Origin: JARYMI01 sp037444845
GTDB lineage: Bacteria; Acidobacteriota; Aminicenantia; Aminicenantales; UBA8522
Assembly (NCBI GenBank): GCA_037444845.1
Contig: JBBILQ010000008.1
Coordinates: 1 to 64,000, forward strand
DNA length: 64,000 nucleotides
Direction of reading: 5' to 3'
Position numbers and translations under genes: made by a program. Below the pieces are notes generated by a model that saw only the letters and a list, made by a program, of their open reading frames with translations, was not told the origin of the DNA and made no database searches. Of this stretch, positions 17,011 through 25,197 are shown one piece after another. The number at the start of each line of letters is the position of its first letter. Positions within the stretch are counted from its first letter, which is position 1.

Positions 17011-17031
17011 GGATGGCCGTCACGCCGGACC

Positions 17032-17727
17032 ATGCCCATAGGAAACAAAAAACAAGCGCCGTCTCCAGGATCATCGACGTTTGGCCCCGTTACAGGGCTG
17101 AATAAACACGCGCGGAACATCCTTTTTGCGCTGCAGTTCCTGTTCATCGGAACTCTCGCCGTTATCTGGATCAGTTCGGGCCTCATTCAAAAAAGCACGA
17201 ATCTTCTGGTGCTCTTTTTCTACAGCTTTCCCTCCGAATTTGTTATCGGCATGCTTCCCCACGAGCCCGCCCTCATCTATTTCGGCGCGTTTTTCGATCC
17301 GTTGACGGTGACCTGGGTGGCTCTCTTGAGCACAGTCTTAGCGGAAATAGGTAATTATTTTGTCATTCGCCGCATCTTTGATTTTCGGGCCTTGCAGAAC
17401 TTCCGGACAAGCGCCACGACCAGCAGGATTATGAGCCTTTTTAAAAGGGCCCCCTTTCTGGCTGTCTGGATCGCCGGATTCACTCCCATCCCCTTCTTTC
17501 CCTTTCGGTTTCTCGTCGTGCTGGCCGAATATCCTGTTTGGAAATACGCGTTGGCTGTGGCGACCTCTCGCGGGCCTCGATTCTACCTCCTGGCGCTCGC
17601 GGGAAAGCTGATGAAAATTCCCGATATCGTCTTGATCTTATTCTCTGTGATTATTGTTCTGACGGCCAATTTCCCTTTTATCAAAAGTTTCGCGAGAAAA
17701 AGACTTTCCAGGAAAACGACCCCTTGA
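17032..17727 (+). CDS. VTT/DedA-like (SNARE-associated) membrane protein
   Basis: A 231-residue protein with about five membrane segments and VTT-domain features: ALIYFGAFFDPLTVTWVALLSTVLAEIGNYFVIRR, then FKRAPFLAVWIAGFTPIPFFPFRFL with the conserved proline-rich re-entrant loop, and SRGPRFYLLALAG. VTT/DedA proteins have been linked to flipping of undecaprenyl phosphate or phospholipids. The ATG at 17032 has a weak SD. The gene lies between the radical SAM and PAP2 genes with short gaps of 21 and 19 bases, which argues for a shared lipid pathway. Confidence 0.8.
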   Translation: MPIGNKKQAPSPGSSTFGPVTGLNKHARNILFALQFLFIGTLAVIWISSGLIQKSTNLLVLFFYSFPSEFVIGMLPHEPALIYFGAFFDPLTVTWVALLSTVLAEIGNYFVIRRIFDFRALQNFRTSATTSRIMSLFKRAPFLAVWIAGFTPIPFFPFRFLVVLAEYPVWKYALAVATSRGPRFYLLALAGKLMKIPDIVLILFSVIIVLTANFPFIKSFARKRLSRKTTP

Positions 17728-17746
17728 TCAGGAACGGTCAAAAGGA

Positions 17747-18655
17747 ATGAAACTCGGGTCATGGTTCACGCGGCGATACGGGCAGGTGCGGTTCCGGCTT
17801 GTGGACATCAACTGTTTGGCGTATTTCGGAGGGATTGCCTTTCTCCTCATTTTCTTTCACCGGACCGTTCCGGCCTGGCCAAAGCATGTGTTGACCCATA
17901 CCTTGGTCATTGTTGCCATCCTGGAAATTGTCCGGCTCGGCGAATCTCTTCCCGGAAGGAAGGGGATCTGGTTTCTAAGGACTTTCTACCCTGTGGCCGC
18001 AATTCTCATCGGGTGGAGCGAGGTCGACGCTCTGGCAAGGATGTTCTTCGGCAGTTACTGGGCGACGGACCTCCTCATCCGCGCGGATGTGACGGTTTTT
18101 GGGGTGCACCCGACGGCCTGGGTCCAGAAGTTTTACCGTCCCTGGCTCGACGAGTTGATGGCCATTTTTTATTCCGGCTACTACCTGTTTCTGCCTCTGG
18201 CCACGCTCCCGCTGTTCATCAAGAAAAAATATGAAGAGACGTTGGCGGTCTTTTCCGTCGCCACATTTGTCCTGTTCATCAACTATTTTCTCTTTTTCCT
18301 AATGCCAGTCCTCTCACCGGTAATGACCGAGTCGCTGGACGCGCTGCACACCGCGAGGTATTCGGGGTTTATCGTGGCAGAAATCACCCGCTTTATCCAG
18401 ACCCACGCTTCTGTGCGCGGAGGAACATTTCCCTCCTCCCATGTTTCCCAAGCCCTTATTTGGGCGTTGATGGCTTTTCGCTACAACAGAAAGATGGGCA
18501 GGATTCTTCTGTTAGCGGTGCCGGGGATGGCTGTTTCGACAGTTTATCTGGGCTATCATCATGCGTTGGACCCCATCGGAGGACTCCTCCTGGGGGTATT
18601 GCTCTATCCGGTCGGAATAAAGATCATCGAGGTCCGGCGTGAAGACCCGCGGTAA
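17747..18655 (+). CDS. PAP2-superfamily membrane phosphatase/transferase
   Basis: A 302-residue protein with six or more membrane segments. PAP2 active-site pieces are present: GGTFPSSHVS (PSSH at 229-232) and GYHHALDPIGG, with H271 and D275. The layout resembles inositol-phosphorylceramide synthase-type (Aur1-like) members more than small lipid phosphatases. Such enzymes move or remove phosphate or phospho-head groups on lipids. The AAAGGA before the ATG at 17747 is very close (1-2 bases), so a slightly later start is possible. It is the last gene of the triad and converges with the C69 peptidase gene. Confidence 0.8.
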   Translation: MKLGSWFTRRYGQVRFRLVDINCLAYFGGIAFLLIFFHRTVPAWPKHVLTHTLVIVAILEIVRLGESLPGRKGIWFLRTFYPVAAILIGWSEVDALARMFFGSYWATDLLIRADVTVFGVHPTAWVQKFYRPWLDELMAIFYSGYYLFLPLATLPLFIKKKYEETLAVFSVATFVLFINYFLFFLMPVLSPVMTESLDALHTARYSGFIVAEITRFIQTHASVRGGTFPSSHVSQALIWALMAFRYNRKMGRILLLAVPGMAVSTVYLGYHHALDPIGGLLLGVLLYPVGIKIIEVRREDPR

Positions 18656-18661
18656 AACCAA

Positions 18662-20293
18662 TCAGAAGCCGCGACCGAACATCCCCCAGAATTTATCTCC
18701 GAGCTCCCAGTACTTGCTCATGGCAGCGCGGGCGAAATCGTTGGTGTATTTTGTCAGGTATTTCTTTGTCCGGGCAATGTTTTCCTCAGAGTCACCCTTG
18801 CCGTAGAGCTCGAGGGCAATTGTCTCGACATGGGGAAGCTCGGCGAAGGCTCTGTCCTCAAACTCGCGGATCGCTTCGACGATAAACTTCTCCGCTTCCC
18901 CCCATCTCACCGTGGCCAGACGGTTGGCCCGGCGGAAATGCCAGCAGGCCGAATCGGTGCGGAAGCGGTTCTGGGCGCAAACCTCAAAGTTAGGCGGAAG
19001 CTCGGTTGTGCCGGCGAAGATGGGAATTCGGGCGCTCTGGCCGGGGTTGTCGAAGGCGAACCAGCAGACGCCGCCCACAGGGTCGGGAAGCCAGCTGCGG
19101 CACTGGATGATGTGAGAATAGGAGCAGCCGGCAATGGCGATCGTCCGGCTGCGCTCGATGACGCCGGGTTTCAGGGTGTTGAGGAGCTCGGCCATGTCCC
19201 TCGATATCCAGGGGTTAGCCACCGGGCTTTTAATGAGCTGATCGCTGCGTCGGTCCTTGACCATGAGGTTTTTGGTCATGTCGAAATCTGTCCCCGCGTA
19301 GGTCTCCCGGTAGAGCTTCATGATGTCCCTGACCGATACTCTTTTATCCGGCTTCACCGAGAAAGGAAGCTCCTCAGCGTTAATGTCGAGTTTGAGGGAT
19401 GGGGCCAGGGTGTTGAGAACATAATATTCCCGGGTTGAGAACGGCTTCTGGCCGCTGTATGCCTTCCAGAACTTGAAGGGCTCGCCGCTCTTTGGGTCCC
19501 ACCAGCCTTTCTCGATGGCCAGCGAATGGACATTGTCCGAAGCCATGAAGCGGTCCGGGTCCTTCAGATTAAGCTCGCTGATCCTGGGGATATTGGCTGA
19601 GATGCCGACGTGATCGTCGGGGATGCGCACGGCTGCCCAGACTGCGCCCTTTTCCTTGAGGCCGGCGCCGAAGATTTCTAAGTGCCAGACCTCTTTTTCG
19701 TCGGCGATGGTAATGCATTCTCCCCAGTCGCCATAACCGTGTTCCCTAACCAATTGACCGGCCAGCTTGATGGCGTCGCGCGCGTTCGTGCATCGCTCTA
19801 ACATGATCCGTTCGAGCTCCTCAATCATGAACATGCCGGCGCCGTTGTAGAGCTCTTTCCGGCCGCCGATGGTCGTCTCGCCGATGGCCAGCTGGTGCTC
19901 ATTCAGGCAGGGATAGGCCGTGTTGAGGAAGGCAAAGGTTACCGCGCTCTGGGGAATCTCGCCTTTTTCGGTAACGTTCCTCATATCCGTCGATGTCTCG
20001 GTGTGCATCTTCCCCGCGTAGACCTTGTTCATGGAACCCTCGAAGTGTTTGGCGCGAGGGACGACGTTCAGCCAGGTCCGGTAGTTCCCGTCGCAGGAAT
20101 GGGCCGTGATGACCGAACCGTCGGCCGTGGCCAGTCGGCCGGCCTGAATGCTCGTGCAACCGGCTTCCTGTTCCTCAAGGACATGGCTGCTCTGTTGGGA
20201 AGCGAGGAGGACAACATAAGCGACAAAGATGACAATGCAGAGCGAAAAAATCGAGGCAAACCCGAATCTTTTGACAAACGTTCGCCCTTTCAT
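18662..20293 (-). CDS. Peptidase family C69 dipeptidase, membrane-anchored or secreted
   Basis: A 543-residue Ntn-hydrolase of family C69 (PepD-like). A hydrophobic segment at residues 13-32 is followed by the presumed nucleophile C46 in AGCTSIQAGRLATADGSVITAHSCD. Later blocks are NEHQLAIGETT, GYGDWGECITIADEKEVWHLEIFG and a long C-terminal part with SRTIAIAGCSYSHIIQCRSWLPDPVGGVCWFAFD. A strong SD (AAAGGAGGAG) precedes the ATG by about 6 bases. The gene encodes a dipeptidase acting outside the cytoplasm, matching the M16 and M55 peptidases and peptide carriers in this window. Confidence 0.87.
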   Translation of the reverse strand: MKGRTFVKRFGFASIFSLCIVIFVAYVVLLASQQSSHVLEEQEAGCTSIQAGRLATADGSVITAHSCDGNYRTWLNVVPRAKHFEGSMNKVYAGKMHTETSTDMRNVTEKGEIPQSAVTFAFLNTAYPCLNEHQLAIGETTIGGRKELYNGAGMFMIEELERIMLERCTNARDAIKLAGQLVREHGYGDWGECITIADEKEVWHLEIFGAGLKEKGAVWAAVRIPDDHVGISANIPRISELNLKDPDRFMASDNVHSLAIEKGWWDPKSGEPFKFWKAYSGQKPFSTREYYVLNTLAPSLKLDINAEELPFSVKPDKRVSVRDIMKLYRETYAGTDFDMTKNLMVKDRRSDQLIKSPVANPWISRDMAELLNTLKPGVIERSRTIAIAGCSYSHIIQCRSWLPDPVGGVCWFAFDNPGQSARIPIFAGTTELPPNFEVCAQNRFRTDSACWHFRRANRLATVRWGEAEKFIVEAIREFEDRAFAELPHVETIALELYGKGDSEENIARTKKYLTKYTNDFARAAMSKYWELGDKFWGMFGRGF

Positions 20294-20400
20294 GATGCTC
20301 CTCCTTTGTTTTTTCGCTGAGACGAGGCAGGCAATTTGCTCTGATGATTCACGGAGGGATATCTTATGTCAAAGCCAAGAGAGAATGCAATCCTGAGTGG

Positions 20401-20429
20401 TTGTCATATTGACGGCAAATTGGTATGCT
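20401..20429 (+). promoter_or_regulatory. Promoter of pyrE
   Basis: TTGTCA (20401-20406), 17 bases, TATGCT (20424-20429). The promoter lies downstream of the first in-frame start (20397), which supports the pyrE start at 20448. Confidence 0.6.
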
Positions 20430-20447
20430 TGGCGGCGGAGGAAATAC

Positions 20448-21047
20448 ATGGGTCAGGATGCAAAAGAAAAGGTTTTGTCATTGTTCAAGGAATGCAATGC
20501 CCTTCTTGAGGGGCATTTCAAGCTGACATCCGGGAAGCACTCCGCCTGGTATTTTGAGAAGATCCGTCTCATTGAAAGGCCTGAAGTTCTCGAGCGAATC
20601 GTCGACCTCCTGGTTGAAAAGATCAAGAACGACAATCTGGCTTTTGATTATGTTGTCTCGCCCGCTTACGGGGCCATCGCCATCGGCTTCCTAACTGCGC
20701 TCAAGCTCCGCAAAAAATTCGCCTTCACCCAGCGCGTCGAGGAAAAGATGGCTTTCCGGCCCGGCTGGACAGGACTCGAGGCCGGCGAGCGCGCCGTCAT
20801 CGTCGAGGATATCCTGACCACGGGCGGGTCAATCCAGGAAGTCATCGAAGCGTTGAAACAGAGAGGAGTCTCAGTCGCTGGCGTGTATGTCCTGGTGGAC
20901 CGGACGGCCGGCGAAGTCCTGATCGAAGGCAAGCCAGCGGGGAGTCTCCTGGCTCTAAAGGTCGAGGCGTTCGAGCCTGAAGCCTGCCCGTTCTGCAGGC
21001 AGGGAATACCCCTTACCAAGCCGGGCGCTTCTGATAAAAAAGCTTAG
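20448..21047 (+). CDS. pyrE: Orotate phosphoribosyltransferase
   Basis: A 199-residue enzyme that joins orotate to PRPP in pyrimidine synthesis. The PRPP-binding signature AVIVEDILTTGGSIQEVI is near residue 120, and FKLTSGKHSAWYFEKIRL near 25 is the orotate-side block. A C-terminal CPFCRQGIPLTKPGAS tail is typical of this PyrE subgroup. GGAGG at 20437-20441 with 6-base spacing fixes the start at 20448. It is monocistronic; no other pyr gene is nearby. Confidence 0.92.
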   Translation: MGQDAKEKVLSLFKECNALLEGHFKLTSGKHSAWYFEKIRLIERPEVLERIVDLLVEKIKNDNLAFDYVVSPAYGAIAIGFLTALKLRKKFAFTQRVEEKMAFRPGWTGLEAGERAVIVEDILTTGGSIQEVIEALKQRGVSVAGVYVLVDRTAGEVLIEGKPAGSLLALKVEAFEPEACPFCRQGIPLTKPGASDKKA

Positions 21048-21091
21048 GTTCTGGCCCGAAGCTTAATCTGAGATAACGCCGGTGATTTCTT

Positions 21092-21985
21092 TTATTGGTA
21101 TCCCGCAAGCGCGATCACGGCACGCATGATTTTGAAGCCTTCGATAAAATCATCGGCTGTGAAGGCGACCGAGCGAGCCCCGGTGCGCTTGACCTTGGGC
21201 AGGAGCGCCGGCATTTCTGCGTGATTGCTGCTGTGGAATTCGAGCTCAAAGGCGTACGGTGGCTTCAAACGAAGCGGCGCGATTTTGTTTCTTTTGAGCA
21301 GGGCTTCTTTGGCGCTGTCGCGGAGGCGCTTTCTTGCTTCTTCTTGCGGGAGGAGTTTAGCCGCGTACCTTCCGTAGCTTTCCTTGACGGCCACTGTGAC
21401 AACGTCGCCGCCCAGGATCGATTTTGCCTGAAGGCAAGTCTCGGTGTCACCGCTGAGCATGATGACCGGCACGCCAAAAACAGCAGCGATAGCCGCGTTG
21501 AGGCCGAGCTCGGGGAGCTCGAGGTTATTGACCTTGATCGAACGGATAGTCGCGCCAGAATAGGTGTGGTCAAGGACAGATTCCGCTGTCCCAGCCCTGG
21601 CATGGTAGCCGACGAAGATGCAGGCGTCGAAGGTGTTGTCGATCCCCTGCATCATCGAGAGCGGCTTGGGCGAGCCGGTGATGAGAGAAACGCGCGGGTT
21701 TAAGTCCTGGGCCAGGATGTTCCTCATGCTGCCGTGCGAATCGTTGACGACGATTTCCGAGGCGCCGGCCTCGAAAAGCCCTTCGATGACGGCGTTCACG
21801 TCCTCAGCCATCCATTTTCTGGCCGGACCGTAGTCGTGGCCCTGAGCCGAGACCTGGTCGCCGTGGACGACTCCCCAGATTCCTTCCATATCGACCGAAA
21901 TGAAGACCTTTGGGCCCGTTTTTTCGGCCGCAAGCAGGCCAGTCAGAAAAACCAGCACAAAAAAAGCTGGAGCAATCTTTTTCAT
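21092..21985 (-). CDS. M55-family D-aminopeptidase (DppA-like), exported
   Basis: A 297-residue protein with a signal peptide (residues 1-19) and M55 motifs: VFISVDMEGIWGVV with metal-binding Asp/Glu, VNDSHGSMRN, FVGYHARAG and LDHTYSG. DppA of Bacillus cleaves D-Ala dipeptides and forms a decamer; this copy appears to be exported. The ATG at 21985 has AAGGAGG with 5-base spacing; a GTG at 22012 is also in frame. It is divergent from the Rrf2 regulator gene, and two inverted repeats lie between them, so co-regulation is possible. Confidence 0.87.
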   Translation of the reverse strand: MKKIAPAFFVLVFLTGLLAAEKTGPKVFISVDMEGIWGVVHGDQVSAQGHDYGPARKWMAEDVNAVIEGLFEAGASEIVVNDSHGSMRNILAQDLNPRVSLITGSPKPLSMMQGIDNTFDACIFVGYHARAGTAESVLDHTYSGATIRSIKVNNLELPELGLNAAIAAVFGVPVIMLSGDTETCLQAKSILGGDVVTVAVKESYGRYAAKLLPQEEARKRLRDSAKEALLKRNKIAPLRLKPPYAFELEFHSSNHAEMPALLPKVKRTGARSVAFTADDFIEGFKIMRAVIALAGYQ

Positions 21986-22080
21986 TAAAACCTCCTTCCT
22001 GCGGAATGACACGTTTAAAGTTTCAGGCTGATTTTATCAAAAGACCAGCGGCCGCACAAATTTCTGGGCTCTGAGGTGGA

Positions 22081-22098
22081 GAATTTCATTTGAAATTC
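22081..22098. promoter_or_regulatory. Candidate operator: perfect inverted repeat GAATTTCA-TT-TGAAATTC
   Basis: Two perfect 8-base arms separated by TT, in the intergenic region between the M55 aminopeptidase and Rrf2 genes. The TTGAAA at 22090-22095, a possible -35, lies inside it. Its symmetry and position suggest a binding site for the adjacent Rrf2 protein. Confidence 0.5.
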
Positions 22099-22105
22099 AC
22101 TCTTT

Positions 22106-22128
22106 AATAGATGAAATATATATCTATT
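22106..22128. promoter_or_regulatory. Candidate second operator: AATAGAT-N9-ATCTATT
   Basis: A perfect 7-base inverted repeat with an AT-rich centre that could also contain the -10 region of the Rrf2 gene. It starts 8 bases after the first palindrome ends, about one helical turn, and would allow cooperative binding. Confidence 0.4.
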
Positions 22129-22155
22129 TTGCATATTAAACCTTGGAAGGCAAGC

Positions 22156-22560
22156 ATGAAGTTGACCAAATCTCTGGACATCGCCCTGATGATTCTTGTC
22201 CAGCTGGCGGCGAAACGGAAGCAGTTGAGCACGGCCGACTTGGCCCGGCTTCTTGACGCGCCGCGCAATCATGTTATGAAAGTCGTCCAGATACTGACCC
22301 GCGGCGGATACATCCGCACGCTGCGCGGCAAAAGGGGAGGAGTCCAGCTGGCCAGGTCGCCTGAGCAGGTATCCCTTCAGGAGACTGTCGACCTTGTCGA
22401 AGGGCCTACCTACTTGATGGAATGCACACTCAACCCGGGCGTCTGCCCTTTTTCCTTGCACTGCCGGCTGAGGCTGAAGCTCGGGGAAGCGCAGGAAGGC
22501 ATGATGAAAGTCTTCCGCGCCACTGCTCTCACGGACCTGATTCCGGCGACAAAAAAATGA
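22156..22560 (+). CDS. Rrf2-family transcriptional regulator with three cysteines
   Basis: A 134-residue Rrf2 protein: N-terminal winged helix (MKLTKSLDIALMILVQLA, then STADLARLLDAPRNHVMKVVQILTRGGYI) and the wing RGKRGGVQLAR. Three cysteines follow as C-x6-C-x5-C (MECTLNPGVCPFSLHC), the region that binds an Fe-S cluster in NsrR, IscR and RsrR. Spacing of the first pair is longer than in E. coli NsrR. It may sense NO, redox state or Fe-S supply. The start at 22156 follows GGAAGG with 5-base spacing. It probably regulates itself and perhaps the divergent M55 gene through the two upstream palindromes. Confidence 0.87.
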   Translation: MKLTKSLDIALMILVQLAAKRKQLSTADLARLLDAPRNHVMKVVQILTRGGYIRTLRGKRGGVQLARSPEQVSLQETVDLVEGPTYLMECTLNPGVCPFSLHCRLRLKLGEAQEGMMKVFRATALTDLIPATKK

Positions 22561-22618
22561 AGTGGAGTCGGAATCAAACTAAGATAAGGTTCCTTTTAAG
22601 AAATAGCGGGTTCTTTTT

Positions 22619-23212
22619 TTATTTTTTCCGGGCCGCCCGGTACTCCAGCGACTTAAACTCCTTCCCGTCAGGGCCGATCATGTACATCTCGTAGGTGAAT
22701 TCGTCCGGGCCGACGAGTGTGGTCAGGCCACGCACGTTTATCGTGCCGCCCGTCATCGGGTCGGGCCAGAGTCCGGTATCGATGGTGACCTTTCCAGCGG
22801 CTTCCCGGGTTCCCTCGGTCAGGTAGAAAGCCGTGCTGGTGTTGTCGATCCAGAAGGTGATGCACTTCTTTTTCATGTTGTCATAGCCGGCGATCTGCAG
22901 CCCCTCGAAAGCCTGGCCGAACATCGTGCCTTTGAATTCCATTTTGAGGAACCGGCCCCCCAGGATTACCTCTCCCTTCAAGGAGCCCTCGCTGCTTTCG
23001 GAAGGGGCGCCAGGCTGCATCCAGGCTTTGGTCGAGACGCTCCACTCGCCGGCAAAGATCTTCAAATAAGCATGGTTTTCATTTGTCTCCATCATCTTCA
23101 TATAGGCTTCCGTCGCCTTCTGCTGGTCCTGCTGAGATTGCTGCGCTCCCGCAGCCAAGGCAATAAAGAGAATAGAAGCCAGCCCGATTCGCAAGACATT
23201 TTTTCGTGACAT
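22619..23212 (-). CDS. DUF1579-family exported protein
   Basis: A 197-residue protein with a signal peptide ending near AAGAQQ (residue 23). The mature part has the DUF1579 pattern: LKIFAGEWSVSTKAWMQPGAP, GEVILGGRFLKMEFKGTMFGQAFEGLQIAGYDNMKKK, and FTYEMYMIGPDGKEFKSLEY. The family is common in Acidobacteria-type genomes and has no proven function. A strong SD (AAAGGAG) lies 6 bases before the ATG. It is convergent with the Rrf2 gene. Confidence 0.82.
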   Translation of the reverse strand: MSRKNVLRIGLASILFIALAAGAQQSQQDQQKATEAYMKMMETNENHAYLKIFAGEWSVSTKAWMQPGAPSESSEGSLKGEVILGGRFLKMEFKGTMFGQAFEGLQIAGYDNMKKKCITFWIDNTSTAFYLTEGTREAAGKVTIDTGLWPDPMTGGTINVRGLTTLVGPDEFTYEMYMIGPDGKEFKSLEYRAARKK

Positions 23213-23369
23213 TCGTGCTCCTTTCAGAAATGAGGATAAGATAAGGATAATAATTTTGTTTCTGGCTACGCTGGCCGACCGAGCCTTTTTGTGACCATTT
23301 GTCCCTCCGGTCGTCCTGGGAGAGTATAAATCGCGGATTATGAGATATCAAATTCAGTTGGGAAGATAG

Positions 23370-23678
23370 AAACCGGAGAAAATTTACCTCACGGACCTAA
23401 TCCATATCTTCCATGGTCCGGTTGAGCTCGCCGATTGCGTCTTCAAGGACAAAATCTGTCCCGACATCAAGACGTGCCCGCTGCGCAAAAAAATCCTGAG
23501 GCTGCAGAAATTCGTTCTGTCTGAGCTCCGGTCCATCACGATTGCCAGTTTGCTGAAAGAAGGTGGATACAGGCGTCCCGGCCTGACCCGGGCGTCAGCA
23601 AAGAGCCGACCGGACGGAGGCTGGCGCAGGATGAAACCGGGGAGGGAAAACCTGGTTATTTCAGAAATAGCTCGATAA
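23370..23678 (+). pseudogene. Rrf2-family regulator remnant lacking the DNA-binding domain
   Basis: The frame is open from a TAG at 23367 to TAA at 23676-23678 without a plausible start codon at its 5' end. It reads KPEKIYLTDLIHIFHGPVEL, then ADCVFKDKICPDIKTCPLRK and LRSITIASLL: the middle and Fe-S cysteine region (C-x7-C-x5-C) plus final helix of an Rrf2 protein. The N-terminal winged helix, about 70 residues, is missing and not found upstream in another frame. The tail overlaps the convergent fucosidase stop. It is not a copy of the intact Rrf2 gene 1 kb away, since the residues differ throughout. Confidence 0.7.
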
Positions 23679-25038
23679 CGGGCACGGTGACGTTGGGCTT
23701 CTGGACAGGAAGACGAAGGGCCAGCGTCCGGCGAAAGGTTTCTTCTCTCTCTCCGGGCATGAGCCCGGGCTCAGCGCCGGTCTTTGGTTCGATGCGCTTT
23801 ATTTCCGAAGCGTCGTTGAGGAGCTGGGCATATTCCACCCGGCCAGCCAGGCCGTCACAATTGAGAACACCCATCGGCCACTCTAACACGTGGACATAGA
23901 GCCGTCTGAGGCCGGGGTTGTAGGTAAGAAGACAGTTGGCGGGCGCCTGGAATTCATCCGGCGCCTGGGTGCAGCCGTAAATAGAGCGGCCGTGAAGAGC
24001 CATCCACTGGCCGATCCCCTCGAGCCTTTCAGTGGCCCTCTCATCGAAAGTGCCGCGCGCCGTCGGCCCGACATTTAAAAGCAGGTTTCCTCCTTTACTC
24101 ACCGTCTCGATGAGCATGACAACGAGCTGCCGGACGCTCTTCCAGGTGGCCTCATCCCGGTGATACCCCCAAGATCCTGAAAATGTCTGGCAGGTTTCCC
24201 AAGGAACGCGGTGGCTGTCCATCACGACCCATTCCCGGGGCATAAACTGCTCGGGCGTCCGGTAGTCCCACCCTCCCGGGACATCGAGGAGGTCAAGGCG
24301 GTCGTTAAGGATGATTTCCGGCTGGAGTTCGCGGATCATCTTGAGGAGTTTCTCAGACTGCCAATCCTTCCGGCCTTTGCCGTTTTCCCCGGGAAAGGAG
24401 AAATCCATGAACAGGCAATCCACGCGGCCGAAATCGGTCAGAATCTCTCTAACCTGGTTGTGGAGGTACTCGGCGTATTTCCGGATGTCGCGGCCCTTTG
24501 CTTTCTCCCGGAACTCCAGGTTATTAAACATCGGGTGGAACCTGTCGATCGTGTACTCCGGATGATGCCAGTCAAGAAGAGAGTGGTAGAACCCGACGCG
24601 AAGGCCTTCGGCCCGGAAGGCTTCGACCATCGGCCTGATCAGGTCTTTCTGGTAGGGCGTTTTGGTGGCCTTGTAATCCGTGTATTTCGAATTCCAAAGG
24701 CAGAAGCCATCGTGGTGTTTGGTCGTGACGACAAAGTATTTCATCCCCGCCTTCTTGGCCAGCCGCGCCCACTCTTTCGGCTCGTAAAGGTCGGGGTTGA
24801 AATGCTTAAAATACTGCTCGTAAGCCTCATCTGTGATCGCCTCGCGCTGCTTGACCCACTCATGGCGAGCGGGGAGGGCATAGAGTCCCCAGTGGATAAA
24901 CATTCCGAAGCGGGCCTCGGTCCACCACTTCATCCGGGCTTCCCGCCGGGCGTCAGTTTCCTCGCTGGGGAGGATGGGCGAAGAAGAGGCCAGCCAAACA
25001 AAAGATCCGATTAAAACGATAGCACCGATCGTTTTCAT
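23656..25038 (-). CDS. Alpha-L-fucosidase, glycoside hydrolase family 29
   Basis: A 460-residue exported glycosidase with a signal peptide (about residues 1-22). GH29 hallmarks are WWTEARFGMFIHWGLYALPA, KYFVVTTKHHDGFCLWNSKYTDY, VGFYHSLLDWHHPEY, and the nucleophile region VDCLFMDFSFP with its Asp; SKGGNLLLNVGPTARG lies further on. It removes terminal fucose from glycans in the periplasm or outside the cell. The start at 25038 has GAGGAG with 7-base spacing. No other glycan-use genes flank it, so it may work as a lone scavenging enzyme. Confidence 0.92.
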   Translation of the reverse strand: MKTIGAIVLIGSFVWLASSSPILPSEETDARREARMKWWTEARFGMFIHWGLYALPARHEWVKQREAITDEAYEQYFKHFNPDLYEPKEWARLAKKAGMKYFVVTTKHHDGFCLWNSKYTDYKATKTPYQKDLIRPMVEAFRAEGLRVGFYHSLLDWHHPEYTIDRFHPMFNNLEFREKAKGRDIRKYAEYLHNQVREILTDFGRVDCLFMDFSFPGENGKGRKDWQSEKLLKMIRELQPEIILNDRLDLLDVPGGWDYRTPEQFMPREWVVMDSHRVPWETCQTFSGSWGYHRDEATWKSVRQLVVMLIETVSKGGNLLLNVGPTARGTFDERATERLEGIGQWMALHGRSIYGCTQAPDEFQAPANCLLTYNPGLRRLYVHVLEWPMGVLNCDGLAGRVEYAQLLNDASEIKRIEPKTGAEPGLMPGEREETFRRTLALRLPVQKPNVTVPVIELFLK

Positions 25039-25197
25039 AGAATTACTCCTCAATGGGTATTTCGTTGATTTTTTCCCAAAATGGCTAAGAGTTTATACCA
25101 CAGGTTGCGGCGGGTGTCAAAAAAGCGGCTTCAGGACGACCTCCCGCACTCGGCACAAAAATCGCCTCTTTTGAGATTCTTCCCAGCTCAGAGAATC

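Noticed and set aside
16824..17105. 93-codon plus-strand frame bridging the radical SAM and VTT genes
   Set aside because: Overlaps the conserved radical SAM C-terminus in another frame; its in-frame ATG at 17013 leads only to a short unconserved tail.
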